Of a DNA stretch of 62,020 bases, positions 9,436 to 18,203 are shown piece by piece. Below the pieces are notes generated by a model. That model made no database searches. It was given only the letters and a program-made list of their open reading frames with translations, and was not told the DNA's origin. Made by a program: the position numbers and the translations under genes. The stretch's first letter is position 1. Each line of letters begins with the position of its first letter. The stretch covers positions 1 to 62,020 of the forward strand of contig CADCEE010000007.1 in the NCBI GenBank assembly GCA_902800355.1. The letters are read 5' to 3'. Source of the DNA: an uncultured Erysipelotrichaceae bacterium. Lineage in GTDB: Bacteria; Bacillota_I; Bacilli_A; RFN20; CAG-826.

Positions 9436-9975
9436 TTATTCTTTTTCTTCGTTTAAGCCAAGAATAGCGACTCTCTTTTGTTCGTATTCTTCTTTAGTGA
9501 TGATGCCATCATCAGCAAGCTTTTTCCATTTGAGGATCTTTTGGATTCTTTCATCTTCATCTGGATTATCTTTGCTAGCTTGTGGTTTGACAACACTAAC
9601 AATGTAAGCGATGAAACGGATGATGCTAGAAACAGCATAAAGGACCACAGCGACGAGACCTAAATAAACGGTCATTCCGGCTCCACCGACATTGACGATA
9701 CCGTGAAGAGCAATAGCAAATGCGCTAACAAAAGCGACAAGTGTGAATCCTTCACCAATTCTGCGTGCTACTTGATTTGGAACAAATCTTAATAATGCAC
9801 CAACAAAAAGGAACACTAAAACGGCACTAGCGGTGCTGAAGAATAAAGCACCTAATGTCATCATGCCGACAGCGCCAGCGCCTTCGTCCATCATGAGAGA
9901 GAGTGCGATTGACATAGCGCCAACGACTACTGCCACAATGAAAACAATTTTTTCAACAAGTCTTAAAACTTTCAT
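9436..9975 (-). CDS. Membrane protein with C-terminal SHOCT-like motif
   Basis: A 179 aa protein with four hydrophobic segments (about residues 8-28, 36-62, 72-92 and 98-125) and a cytoplasmic tail containing KILKWKKLADDGIITKEEYE. This short helical SHOCT motif is common at the ends of small bacterial membrane or secreted proteins and is thought to aid oligomerisation. No enzymatic residues are seen. It has an A/G-rich ribosome site (GGAGG within TTGGAGGTAAAAA) and its own terminator, so it is probably monocistronic. Confidence 0.8.
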   Translation of the reverse strand: MKVLRLVEKIVFIVAVVVGAMSIALSLMMDEGAGAVGMMTLGALFFSTASAVLVFLFVGALLRFVPNQVARRIGEGFTLVAFVSAFAIALHGIVNVGGAGMTVYLGLVAVVLYAVSSIIRFIAYIVSVVKPQASKDNPDEDERIQKILKWKKLADDGIITKEEYEQKRVAILGLNEEKE

Positions 9976-10138
9976 TTTTTACCTCCAAGATTTATTGATA
10001 TAAATATTATAATTATATAGACCGATATATTCAATTTTGTATCTTCCATATACAGATTGATTTATAAATTTTCCTTGATGTAATCTAAAAAAAGAAAAAT
10101 TAAAATTTATACATATTAATCATTAAGAGCATAATAGA

Positions 10139-10966
10139 ATGATGAAAAAAGAATTAAAATTACTAAATAATAACAAAATTCCAACCTTGGCCTATGGTAC
10201 TTGGCTTATCGATAATAAAATTGCGGATCGATGTGTTAAACACGCTTTAGAATCTGGCTATAGACATATTGATACTGCTCAAGCCTATGATAACGAAGTT
10301 GGAGTAGGAAAAGGTATCAAAGAATCAGGTATCAATAGAGTAGATTTATATGTTACTACCAAAGTTATGGCGGAATATAAGTCATATAAAGAAGCTAAAG
10401 ACTCTATTGATGAATCTTTGAAAAGATTAGGACTAGACTATGTTGATCTTATCCTTATCCACTGCCCTCAACCATGGGATGAATATGGTAGTGATAATAG
10501 ATACTTCAAAGAAAACATCGAAGTATGGAAAGCCTTAGAAGAAGCTTATAAAGAAGGAAAAACCAAGGCCATTGGAGTATCCAACTTCTTAGTTGAAGAT
10601 TTAGAAAATATTATTAATAATTCCGAAATTAAGCCAATGGTGAATCAAGTATTATGCCATATCGGTCACACTCCAATTGGATTAATCAATTATTGCAAAA
10701 AACATGATATTGTCTTTGAATCATATAGCCCAATGGGGCACGCTAAAATTCTTGATAATGAAATCATTAATAATATGGCAAAGAAATATCATGTCAGTGT
10801 TGCTCAACTTTGTATTAAATATACTTTACAGTTAGGTACAGTTTCAATTCCTAAAGCCCAATCTCTACCACACATCATAGAAAACACCAAACTTGATTTT
10901 GAAATATCAGATACTGATATGGAAAAACTAAAAAAGTTGGACTTTAAAATCAACTATCTAGGCTAG
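10139..10966 (+). CDS. Aldo/keto reductase
   Basis: A 275 aa NADPH-dependent (alpha/beta)8-barrel oxidoreductase. The catalytic tetrad is visible: Asp and Tyr in HIDTAQAYDNEVGVG, Lys in VTTKV and His in LILIHCPQP. The cofactor-binding end includes SIPKAQSLPHI. The length and closing region fit the bacterial 2,5-diketo-gluconate reductase-like subfamily, but the physiological carbonyl substrate is unknown. It is a lone gene with a following terminator. The ribosome site is weak (TAAGAG). Confidence 0.93.
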   Translation: MMKKELKLLNNNKIPTLAYGTWLIDNKIADRCVKHALESGYRHIDTAQAYDNEVGVGKGIKESGINRVDLYVTTKVMAEYKSYKEAKDSIDESLKRLGLDYVDLILIHCPQPWDEYGSDNRYFKENIEVWKALEEAYKEGKTKAIGVSNFLVEDLENIINNSEIKPMVNQVLCHIGHTPIGLINYCKKHDIVFESYSPMGHAKILDNEIINNMAKKYHVSVAQLCIKYTLQLGTVSIPKAQSLPHIIENTKLDFEISDTDMEKLKKLDFKINYLG

Positions 10967-10970
10967 AATT

Positions 10971-11000
10971 AGACCCAAGCGTTTAACGTAAGGGTCTTTT
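10971..11000 (+). terminator. Intrinsic terminator after the aldo/keto reductase
   Basis: AGACCC pairs with GGGTCT, with an inner CGTT/AACG stem, followed by TTTTAATTT on the plus strand. Confidence 0.75.
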
Positions 11001-11010
11001 AATTTCATAT

Positions 11011-11034
11011 AAAAAGATGGCGGAATTTCCGCCA
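11011..11034 (-). terminator. Terminator of the S41-like lipoprotein gene
   Basis: The palindrome GGCGGAATTTCCGCC is followed on the minus strand by a T-run, just downstream of the stop codon at 11054. Confidence 0.75.
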
Positions 11035-11053
11035 CCTCATTTTTTTAAGTTGA

Positions 11054-12835
11054 TTATCTATCAGTCCAGGCTGCCATTTGTGAACCAAGATAGAGTCTAT
11101 CAAACATGTTTTCTTCACTAACGGCAACATCAGGAGCAACTCCACCATCAATATGATGATAACTACCATCACCAAGTTTAGTTGCTAACATAGTAAGACT
11201 TGATTGAGTATGTCTAGAACCAACTGCGGTAAATGTATTCCTAATAGCGCATGGTCCACCTGCAGTCTTTTCCCCTAAGATAGTGACGTTTTTGTTATTA
11301 TCTTTAGCAAATACCGGCATCGCATTAGCGGAACTAAATGAATATTTAGAATCAAGGAAAACAATTTTATATCCAAGTTCAGATAAAGATTTATCGTTAG
11401 CATCAATCTTTCCATCTGCATTAATATCAGCTTTAAAGTATGTAGTTGAGGCTGCCCCAGTTAAAGGGTTAGTTTGAGAGATATGAACTTCTCCTAGTAA
11501 AGTACATAAAGCGTAAACTACAGAAGAAATTGACCCTCCATCATTAGTGGCTAAATCCACGACAACATATTTGATTTTATCTTTATTTTCCGCGGAAGTG
11601 ATTTTCTTATAAGCATCAGCGAATAAGAGCTGCGTATTTTGATTTACAAGAGTTGGATATTCTTCTGGTCTTAAATCTTCAGGCATATATAATAAGTCTT
11701 CATTTAAATCTGTGAATTCGTTAAATGAGATAAATGCGGTACCTGAGATTGATTCAATTTCAAGACCATCATATATTTTCTTATTCTTTTTTGCTTTTTG
11801 TAATTCGTTACTACCATTATTAAAGTCGACCCAGTCTTTATCAAATTTTTTAGGATCGGCATTCCCGTCTTCATATCCATATAATGGAGTAGTTCCACTT
11901 TTAACAGTGTGGAAATCCACTAAAGTGGATAATGCATAAGCAAAAGAATTGTCTAAAGTATGAACATCAGTAGACTTCATATCTTCTTTATAACCTTTAG
12001 TGGTGAAGTATTGATCAAAATTAGTAATATTTTTAGGGTTTTTCATCCCGTATGTATAATCAAAATTGAATAATATTGACTGATAATTAAATTCCGCATA
12101 AGTCTCACTTATTGTGGTGGATTTTGGTCCACTATAAAACTTTTCACCATAATCGTTAAGATCCTTAAATGGTCCAAGTTCAGTTTCTAGTGGGGATGCA
12201 CTAGTGACAAAGAAGAAGTCTTGCATATTATATGCGAGATCAATACTGCTAGTATTGCTAAGGAATAAACTCGAAAAGACTTGAGCGGGCATATATAATT
12301 CATGTTCATATTGATATATATCAATAAGACTATACTGTTTTAAATCAATGGTGACTTCTTTGCCTTTTTTATATTCTTTTGGGTGCTCTTTACTAAGAGC
12401 GATTGATTTTAAAGAACTTGTATCAAACATAGACAAAGGGGTATCGGTCTTATCATTATGAAAGAAAGCGTCAAAATCAGGGAAATAGATAGTTTGTTTT
12501 TCCACATCTAAAACGCAAGATGCATTTGCATCATTAGTGACAGTGGCCTTTTTATCATTAATCACTGTAGTAACTGTGCTAGATTTACCTTTATTGGTTT
12601 TTCTAATAACTTCAACAATACTAAATCCATATCTAATATTGATATATGGAATGTCACTATTGGCCTTAAAGAAGACTGGCATTGTTTCAGAAGTAATTTT
12701 GTCATTATCGTTATCAAAAGAATAGATAGTTCTATTCACTAATCTATCAACAGTTTTATCTTCTGGAGTAGGTGTTGATCCACATCCAGCAAGAGTCAAA
12801 ACTGAAGCAAGCACTAAGGGCATATATTTTTTCAT
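11054..12835 (-). CDS. S41-family peptidase-like lipoprotein with an EF-hand-like loop
   Basis: A 593 aa lipoprotein: signal peptide MKKYMPLVLASVLTLAGC with lipobox LAGC and Cys18. After about 340 residues of unrecognised beta-rich sequence comes a C-terminal processing protease-like (S41) region: VVDLATNDGGSISS, then YSFSSANAMP near residue 501 with the candidate nucleophile Ser, then GEKTAGGPCA. An insert, DINADGKIDAND, reads as a calcium-binding dockerin-type loop. No PDZ domain is evident and I could not place the usual lysine base, so protease activity is likely but not shown. The start has a good AGGAGA ribosome site; a dyad lies upstream. Confidence 0.8.
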   Translation of the reverse strand: MKKYMPLVLASVLTLAGCGSTPTPEDKTVDRLVNRTIYSFDNDNDKITSETMPVFFKANSDIPYINIRYGFSIVEVIRKTNKGKSSTVTTVINDKKATVTNDANASCVLDVEKQTIYFPDFDAFFHNDKTDTPLSMFDTSSLKSIALSKEHPKEYKKGKEVTIDLKQYSLIDIYQYEHELYMPAQVFSSLFLSNTSSIDLAYNMQDFFFVTSASPLETELGPFKDLNDYGEKFYSGPKSTTISETYAEFNYQSILFNFDYTYGMKNPKNITNFDQYFTTKGYKEDMKSTDVHTLDNSFAYALSTLVDFHTVKSGTTPLYGYEDGNADPKKFDKDWVDFNNGSNELQKAKKNKKIYDGLEIESISGTAFISFNEFTDLNEDLLYMPEDLRPEEYPTLVNQNTQLLFADAYKKITSAENKDKIKYVVVDLATNDGGSISSVVYALCTLLGEVHISQTNPLTGAASTTYFKADINADGKIDANDKSLSELGYKIVFLDSKYSFSSANAMPVFAKDNNKNVTILGEKTAGGPCAIRNTFTAVGSRHTQSSLTMLATKLGDGSYHHIDGGVAPDVAVSEENMFDRLYLGSQMAAWTDR

Positions 12836-12853
12836 ATTTTATTCTCCTTACAA

Positions 12854-12881
12854 TTATCCAGATAACTTTGTTATCGGATAA
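12854..12881 (-). promoter_or_regulatory. Dyad in the leader of the S41-like lipoprotein gene
   Basis: TTATCC, one unpaired A, GATAAC, TTT, GTTATC, GGATAA: a nearly perfect inverted repeat 19-46 nt upstream of the ATG. It could be an operator or an mRNA hairpin; no T-run follows, so it is not a terminator. Confidence 0.5.
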
Positions 12882-13040
12882 TAAAATATATCACAGGCAA
12901 ATTAAAAAGGTAAGAAAAAACTCTTCAATACATCAAAAAAAATTGAAAAATCGATGTAGATTATATAGCGCAAGTATAATTTATTTCATTTTCGTTAAGT
13001 TTGACTACTTTGTGTGTTCAGTGATAGGAGACTTTATATA

Positions 13041-13061
13041 AAAACCGAGCAACGCTCGGTA
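13041..13061 (-). terminator. Terminator of the Nif11-leader-like peptide gene
   Basis: ACCGAGC-GTT-GCTCGGT hairpin followed on the minus strand by TTTTATA. The remaining 170 bp up to 12880 hold no gene that I can support. Confidence 0.8.
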
Positions 13062-13073
13062 ATAATCATTTTT

Positions 13074-13358
13074 TTAATCGTAATTTTCGATTTTGTAGCC
13101 ACAGCCTTGGCAGATATAATAGGTGCCTTTATCTTTTAAGTTGTTGCTACCGCATCTTGGGCAATCGTTTGGATTAATGTAATCTCCGATATCTGAAATA
13201 ACACTACAAGCACCACCACCACTAGCAACAGCTAATTGTTCTTCGGTGAGTTCAACACCTTCTTTTTTAGCAAGCTCCATCAATTCTTCATGGCTTTTAC
13301 ATGCTTTGACTTTAGCGATTTGTTCTTTAGTTAAACCTTTTAATAATTCTTTTTTCAT
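13074..13358 (-). CDS. Nif11-leader-like peptide with zinc ribbon (RiPP-precursor-like)
   Basis: A 94 aa protein. Residues 1-48 resemble Nif11-type leader peptides of ribosomally made natural products: MKKELLKGLTKEQIAKVKAC, then helical ELMELAKKEGVELTEEQLAV ending in the double-glycine motif ASGGG. The remaining 45 residues are not a simple core: they contain one isolated Cys and then CPRC and CQGC, the knuckles of a zinc ribbon. It could be a bacteriocin-like precursor cut after Gly-Gly, or a small zinc protein that borrowed the leader. No modification enzyme or peptidase-transporter is adjacent. It has its own terminator. Confidence 0.75.
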   Translation of the reverse strand: MKKELLKGLTKEQIAKVKACKSHEELMELAKKEGVELTEEQLAVASGGGACSVISDIGDYINPNDCPRCGSNNLKDKGTYYICQGCGYKIENYD

Positions 13359-13446
13359 TATTTATCCCCTTAAAATTTAGTATATTTTATCATATAGTTT
13401 GTCACAGATGTGCCACAAACAAAAGTAACCTTTAGGAACTACTTAA

Positions 13447-14118
13447 TTAGATATTAAACACATCTCCAGGAGAAACGATTCCTAATACAGGTTCATTTCT
13501 TAAACCGTGTTCAGTAATAAATATTAAAGCGCATCTTTTGTGCTCTTTGTTGTAGCCGATAAAATATTGTTTAGCATCAAACGCAAAAGTGTCTTTTGCT
13601 AAGAAAAGGTAATATAAATCTTTGCTATTATTAATATCAAATTTATCTTTTAAATCTTCAATAGTATAGACTTTGTCTTCATCATAATCTTCGTTAGCAA
13701 GAATGGAGAATATTGTTCTAGAAGAAACAACATATCTTACACACCCTTTCTCATCAAAAATTGGAACATTAGTTATGTGATGATGATCCATAAAGCGCAT
13801 AGCGTGTATGACATCAGTGTCAGGTGATAAGGTTTTAATATTTTCTTTTTTAACTCCAACATCATATGCTTTTACCACTAATTTATTTATTATTTCTTCT
13901 AGTGTTTCCAAAACATAATCAGCGACATGAAAAGGAAATTCACCATTAACTTTTGGAGTATGTGTTAAGCAGTTACGGATATGTCTTAAAGCATTGAATT
14001 CGACGTAATGCTTTCTTTTAATCATCTCAAACCGATTAGGGTCATTTTCTTCGATGTATTCAAAAGTTTTATACTCATCTAAAAATTTTTGCGTTATTTC
14101 TGCGTTATATGTAGCCAT
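13447..14118 (-). CDS. HEPN-like domain fused to a CBS domain pair
   Basis: A 223 aa protein. The N-terminal roughly 95 residues are all-helical and include ALRHIRNCLTHTP, which contains an R-x4-H motif (RNCLTH) of the type used as the catalytic site in HEPN ribonucleases. The C-terminal part is a CBS pair: TLSPDTDVIHAMRFMDHHHI and ITNVPIFDEKGCVRYVVSS, then a second, poorer repeat ending in GIVSPGDVF. CBS pairs bind adenine nucleotides or SAM. I infer a nucleotide-sensing HEPN protein; RNase activity is untested and a standalone helical role is possible. No nucleotidyltransferase (MNT) partner lies beside it. Confidence 0.7.
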   Translation of the reverse strand: MATYNAEITQKFLDEYKTFEYIEENDPNRFEMIKRKHYVEFNALRHIRNCLTHTPKVNGEFPFHVADYVLETLEEIINKLVVKAYDVGVKKENIKTLSPDTDVIHAMRFMDHHHITNVPIFDEKGCVRYVVSSRTIFSILANEDYDEDKVYTIEDLKDKFDINNSKDLYYLFLAKDTFAFDAKQYFIGYNKEHKRCALIFITEHGLRNEPVLGIVSPGDVFNI

Positions 14119-14283
14119 AAATCAACATATCCCTTCTTATCTATAAATTTACTTTTTCATAATCTCCTTATTATTATAGCAAAAAGACATCCTTAATGGA
14201 TGACTTTATGTTTTCTAAGCTAAATCACAAACTTGATAAGTATAAACTTTATATATAAAATTTTAAAAGACCAACTAAAACTT

Positions 14284-15456
14284 ATGAACAAAAAATACAT
14301 CACCTTGTTTTCTAGTATTATTATTCCAGTTGCTGCTTTTTCTATGGTTGCAACATATGACACTGAGGCTAGTCAAAAAGCTTTCGCTAATAGTAGCGAG
14401 ATATGGGTACACTATGCTGCAGTTGCACCAACTGAAAACACACATGGTAGCAAAGAGTTTTGGGCTAGTTGTTCAACACATAATTTTTCATTAGTAGAAC
14501 CAACTGGAGCCTCTGTTCAAGAAGGTGATCCATTTAACACAACAATATATTTCAACAATGTATCTTATGGTGACGATAGATTTGTTCCTTCAATAAAAGA
14601 TTCAGAAAACGGTGTCTATCCAATTTTAAATGGCTCCTCTATTTCTTATGGCTTATATCCACAAGAAAGAATTAAAGATAACGCCTTAATATCCACATTG
14701 AATTCTCTTCCATCATCTGCAATCGCATCTAACGGATGGTATTTATATAACAATAGGTACTACACTAAAGTAGTTGCTAATAAATCTGATGTTAATTACA
14801 CATTTAATGATGGGTCAACTATTACAAACGGAACTACATATTGGTTTAAGTGCCAACCAATAGAATGGAAAATCCTTAATAGCAATAATGGAACTTATTC
14901 TTTAATATCTGAAAGTCTTTTAGAAAAGTTTTGCTTCTATCATGAAGATAAAAATAGAAGTACTAACACAATCTATCCTAATAACTACGAGTATTCGGAT
15001 CTTAGAGCGTGGTTAAATGGATATAACGGTACTTCATATAATGTTGATAATTATTCAGGTATAGGTTTCATCAATAAAGCATTCTTGAATCCATCATTTA
15101 TCCAACAGACTTTTGTCGATAATAGCGCCTCTCAGACCACCGCTTCGGCCGCTAAATATGCATGTTCAAACACCAATGATAAAATCTATTGTTTAAGTTA
15201 TTATGAATATTCAACTCTACTTACCAAAGTAGAGAGACAAAAAACTGCTGGAGATTATTCAATCGCGCAAGGCGCAATTTTGAAAAAAATGACTACTGAC
15301 AATAAATATTACGGTATCTACTGGACTCGCTCCCCTTACTCGTACTCTGGAAATACATGGGCAATAGATGGGGACGGTGACTTTTCTCATTTCTTATTGC
15401 AACACTATATAACAGCTAGCTTTAATGTAAGGCCAGCGATGACAATTCATTTATAA
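14284..15456 (+). CDS. Secreted protein with DUF6273-like domain
   Basis: A 390 aa protein from ATG 14284 (a TTG at 14233 is less likely). The N-terminus MNKKYITLFSSIIIPVAAFS is a signal peptide. The C-terminal two thirds read as a DUF6273-type domain: YGLYPQERI, WFKCQPIEWKIL, YEYSDLRAWLNG, YCLSYYEYSTLL, YWTRSPYSYSGNTWAI and NVRPAMTI. The domain is common in secreted proteins of gut Firmicutes, resembles sulfatase-modifying/formylglycine-type folds, and has no proven function. There is no membrane anchor at the C-terminus, so it is probably released or loosely attached. Confidence 0.75.
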   Translation: MNKKYITLFSSIIIPVAAFSMVATYDTEASQKAFANSSEIWVHYAAVAPTENTHGSKEFWASCSTHNFSLVEPTGASVQEGDPFNTTIYFNNVSYGDDRFVPSIKDSENGVYPILNGSSISYGLYPQERIKDNALISTLNSLPSSAIASNGWYLYNNRYYTKVVANKSDVNYTFNDGSTITNGTTYWFKCQPIEWKILNSNNGTYSLISESLLEKFCFYHEDKNRSTNTIYPNNYEYSDLRAWLNGYNGTSYNVDNYSGIGFINKAFLNPSFIQQTFVDNSASQTTASAAKYACSNTNDKIYCLSYYEYSTLLTKVERQKTAGDYSIAQGAILKKMTTDNKYYGIYWTRSPYSYSGNTWAIDGDGDFSHFLLQHYITASFNVRPAMTIHL

Positions 15457-15488
15457 AAAAACTTTCCCTATAGATAGCTAACAAATAA

Positions 15489-15870
15489 TTATTTCAATGT
15501 TTGAATAAGTCTTTTTGTGTCTTCTAGATAACATAAACAAAGATTCTTGGTTTGTTCACTGAGTTTTTCGTTCCAGTTAACTTTTAAAAGGGCCGAATAT
15601 GATGCAATGGCGTCTTCATAATCATTAGAAGAAGAGAATAGTATCCAAAAAAGATACTTTGATCTCTTTTAATGTATTCCAACCTCCCGGCTTCTAGCGA
15701 AAAATAATGATCAGTACTGCAATAAAAATCATCACTTTGTTTTCCTTAGCATGGAAAAGCGATAACAGGGACTCCATAATGCCCATATATTTTGATACGC
15801 ATCTCTCTATTCAAACGTTCACTATACAAAGATACTTCTTCGTATTTTATATTAGTAAAGCTGTAATTAA
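15489..15870 (-). pseudogene. Decayed esterase-like gene remnant
   Basis: Read on the minus strand, the region gives a continuous but broken protein-like trace. One frame reads YEEVSLYSERLNREMRIKIY, then GHYGVPVIAFPC, a TAA stop, GKQSDDFY and EAGRLEYIKRDQSIFFGYYS. A frame change then leads to NDYEDAIASYSALLKVNWNE and a stop at 15489-15491. The phrase IKIYGHYGVPVIAFPC resembles the N-terminus of small esterase D-like hydrolases, from memory only. At least one stop, one frameshift and no start codon remain, and it is far shorter than a full esterase. This is most of the otherwise gene-free stretch 15457-16030. Confidence 0.5.
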
Positions 15871-16030
15871 TTCAAAACACGTGCTCTAATTGATTTTATG
15901 TTTCGTTATTTAAATTCTATCTTTATTACCTGCAAAGTGAAGTAAAAAAATTCATTGTTTGTTTTATATTTACTCTTTTTTAATTATTTAATTAATAGTA
16001 AACTCATAGAAGGTATAACAAAGGAGAATA

Positions 16031-18160
16031 ATGATGAAAAAGAAAATTGTTCTTTTATCTGCTTTATTAGTTACCGCGGTAAGTACAGGTACTGTAGTGG
16101 CTAATTTTACTCTTTTATCAGATAATTTAAAACTTAGTGCCGATAGTGACATAATCAATGGTTCTGTAAAATTTGATAGATCTTCTGGCATATTTCAAGA
16201 TTTAGGAAGTAATATCACTTCAGTTTCTGGGAAAACCGATAGAGGAAGTACATACTATGCTATTTCTCATAATAGTAGCAATATCACTTCTACTAGTTTT
16301 GTGGCTAGTTTATCCGATAGTGAAAACTATGTCTCATTCTCAAATACTGCAAGCGTTAATAGTGATTTCGCTTTCCAAGCATTAACTGGTATTAAAGTTT
16401 TTTCGACTAATAGTGAGGCAATGAATATTAAAGCCTACTATTCAAGTGATGGAGTCAATTTTTCGAACTATGAAACAGTTCAAGCCAGTACATCAGGAAA
16501 TAAATTTGACTTCTCAAATTCATACAAATACTTAAGATTAGGTGGGGTTAGTAGTGTCTTAAATATCACCGCTATTGAATTATTATTCTCATGTAGCCCA
16601 TCAGGGGAAATCGAACCTGAAAAAACCATGTTCAAAGAGATTAATGACAAGATTAATTATGTCACCAAATCATTTGGCAACTTTATTGAAACATCATCCA
16701 AACAAACTAGAGTGGAAAAAAGAAATAATGCCTCTAGACTACTAAATTACAATACAGATGTCACAATTGTAGATGATGAACTCTATTATGGTGGTTATAA
16801 CACACACGTACCATATTTTGATGATGAAATTCCATCAATGGAGTTTGATTATAATACCAACCACTGGCTTGTTAATGGCCAAGACACCGGAATAAGTCCA
16901 TTTGATTACATTAACTATGGTCATTATTATGAACCACCATTCAAACAATATTTAACATGTCCTGTTGAAGAACTATTTAATCACCAACAACAGCTCAAAT
17001 ATATTTTGATTATTTATAATTTCATTCATGAAGCATTATCTAAAGGATCGTATGGTGTTTCTTTAGAATATGGTAAAACCTATGAAGGTGAAGCATTTAT
17101 GGAAACTATTGGTTCTTTAAATACGCCAATACGTGCCTATGGATGGCCAAGCCCAAAACTTAAAGTCAGAATCGAAAAAGAAAATAATACATTAACATTC
17201 GTTTCAAGTTGGGACTATCGTAGCCCACAAATGGAACAATATGTCCCTTATTGGAATATGACTATTCTTTCAACTTCAAAATTCTATTTTGATGACAATA
17301 ATAATTTACTTAAAGCTGCTTCTAATTATAACTTCTATGGCCCATATTCATTCAACAGCGCTACCGCAATGTTCGATTTCGTTGACAACATGTATTACGC
17401 CATTTATATGGGCAATGCTGGCAATGATAGATCTTGTTATCCAGATAGTCCGTTCAGTGCTACAAAGGAAAAAATAATTGAAGACTTTAACGCTGGTAAG
17501 CTAACAAGTGACTATGATTTCATTTGTTCAAGTAAACATGTCCAAAAAGCAAAATTGGGTCTTGACTGTACAACAAATGATATTTCTGCCGCAAGAACCT
17601 GGGTCTCTAGATTAGATTGTGATGAAAGCGAATACGAAGATTGGTCATTCGATGATCACCACAATGAAAATATATTCTGTGAATTATGGGATGAAATCTA
17701 TCCAATTGTTAGTGAACTAAAATTCGTCACCTCATTTGAAGATGATAACAACATCAATGTCGGAAATATGTTTGATCAGGCTTCAAAATATACTTTCTGG
17801 AAATCAGTGTTTGTTTACGATGACGTAGCAAAATACACCAATATCCCATTTATTGAATACAATTCACTTGTGAAATACCTTGCACAATTATCTTCTGCTA
17901 CAAGCGGAGAAGTCAAATCCTCTCTTGATGGTATTTTATCCTTTGTCGTGACAAATAAAGATAAATATATTGGAAGCTATTTCGAAATTAATAGCAAGAC
18001 ATATAGAGTAACTATTTCCAGCGATGATACAAGAAGTCTCTTCTCTGATAACTTATTATCTTATACATGTAGTAATGGATTCTCTTATGTTATCAGCGAC
18101 GAAAACGGTAACAGTCTAGTCAAATTTAGGATTGTTGACGGAAACGCTCAATTGCAATAA
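16031..18160 (+). CDS. Large secreted protein with N-terminal F5/8-type-C-like domain
   Basis: A 709 aa protein with strong ribosome site AAGGAG before ATGATG. It has a signal peptide (KKKIVLLSALLVTAVSTGTV). Residues about 40-195 look like a discoidin or carbohydrate-binding beta-sandwich: YYSSDGVNFSNYETVQ and YKYLRLGGVSSVLNITAIEL are typical strand patterns. The remaining roughly 500 residues are rich in Tyr, Asn, Asp and Phe and match no family I recognise. No C-terminal anchor is seen. It is probably a surface or secreted glycan-interacting protein, by inference. It lies in an accessory stretch beside the DUF6273 protein and a decayed gene. Confidence 0.7.
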   Translation: MMKKKIVLLSALLVTAVSTGTVVANFTLLSDNLKLSADSDIINGSVKFDRSSGIFQDLGSNITSVSGKTDRGSTYYAISHNSSNITSTSFVASLSDSENYVSFSNTASVNSDFAFQALTGIKVFSTNSEAMNIKAYYSSDGVNFSNYETVQASTSGNKFDFSNSYKYLRLGGVSSVLNITAIELLFSCSPSGEIEPEKTMFKEINDKINYVTKSFGNFIETSSKQTRVEKRNNASRLLNYNTDVTIVDDELYYGGYNTHVPYFDDEIPSMEFDYNTNHWLVNGQDTGISPFDYINYGHYYEPPFKQYLTCPVEELFNHQQQLKYILIIYNFIHEALSKGSYGVSLEYGKTYEGEAFMETIGSLNTPIRAYGWPSPKLKVRIEKENNTLTFVSSWDYRSPQMEQYVPYWNMTILSTSKFYFDDNNNLLKAASNYNFYGPYSFNSATAMFDFVDNMYYAIYMGNAGNDRSCYPDSPFSATKEKIIEDFNAGKLTSDYDFICSSKHVQKAKLGLDCTTNDISAARTWVSRLDCDESEYEDWSFDDHHNENIFCELWDEIYPIVSELKFVTSFEDDNNINVGNMFDQASKYTFWKSVFVYDDVAKYTNIPFIEYNSLVKYLAQLSSATSGEVKSSLDGILSFVVTNKDKYIGSYFEINSKTYRVTISSDDTRSLFSDNLLSYTCSNGFSYVISDENGNSLVKFRIVDGNAQLQ

Positions 18161-18174
18161 CAGACAATAAAGTC

Positions 18175-18203
18175 AATTTAAAAGTCGCCCTTTTGGACGA
18201 CTT
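18175..18203 (-). terminator. Terminator ending a minus-strand non-coding transcript
   Basis: On the minus strand GTCGTCC-AAAA-GGGCGAC pairs fully with one G-U pair and is followed by TTTTAAATT. On the plus strand the same site has a C-A mismatch, so minus is the likely working strand. Confidence 0.6.

Noticed and set aside
12772-13041. 89-codon plus-strand ORF
   Set aside because: It overlaps the start of the S41-like lipoprotein gene on the other strand, has no ribosome site and lies across a dyad and terminator.
13447-14118. HEPN-MNT toxin-antitoxin pair
   Set aside because: No small nucleotidyltransferase or other antitoxin gene lies next to the HEPN-like protein; neighbours are the zinc-ribbon peptide and a divergent surface protein.
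14186-14215. Terminator-like CATCC/GGATG hairpin between divergent genes
   Set aside because: The outer stem has a mismatch and no gene ends here on either strand, so a terminator role is not supported.
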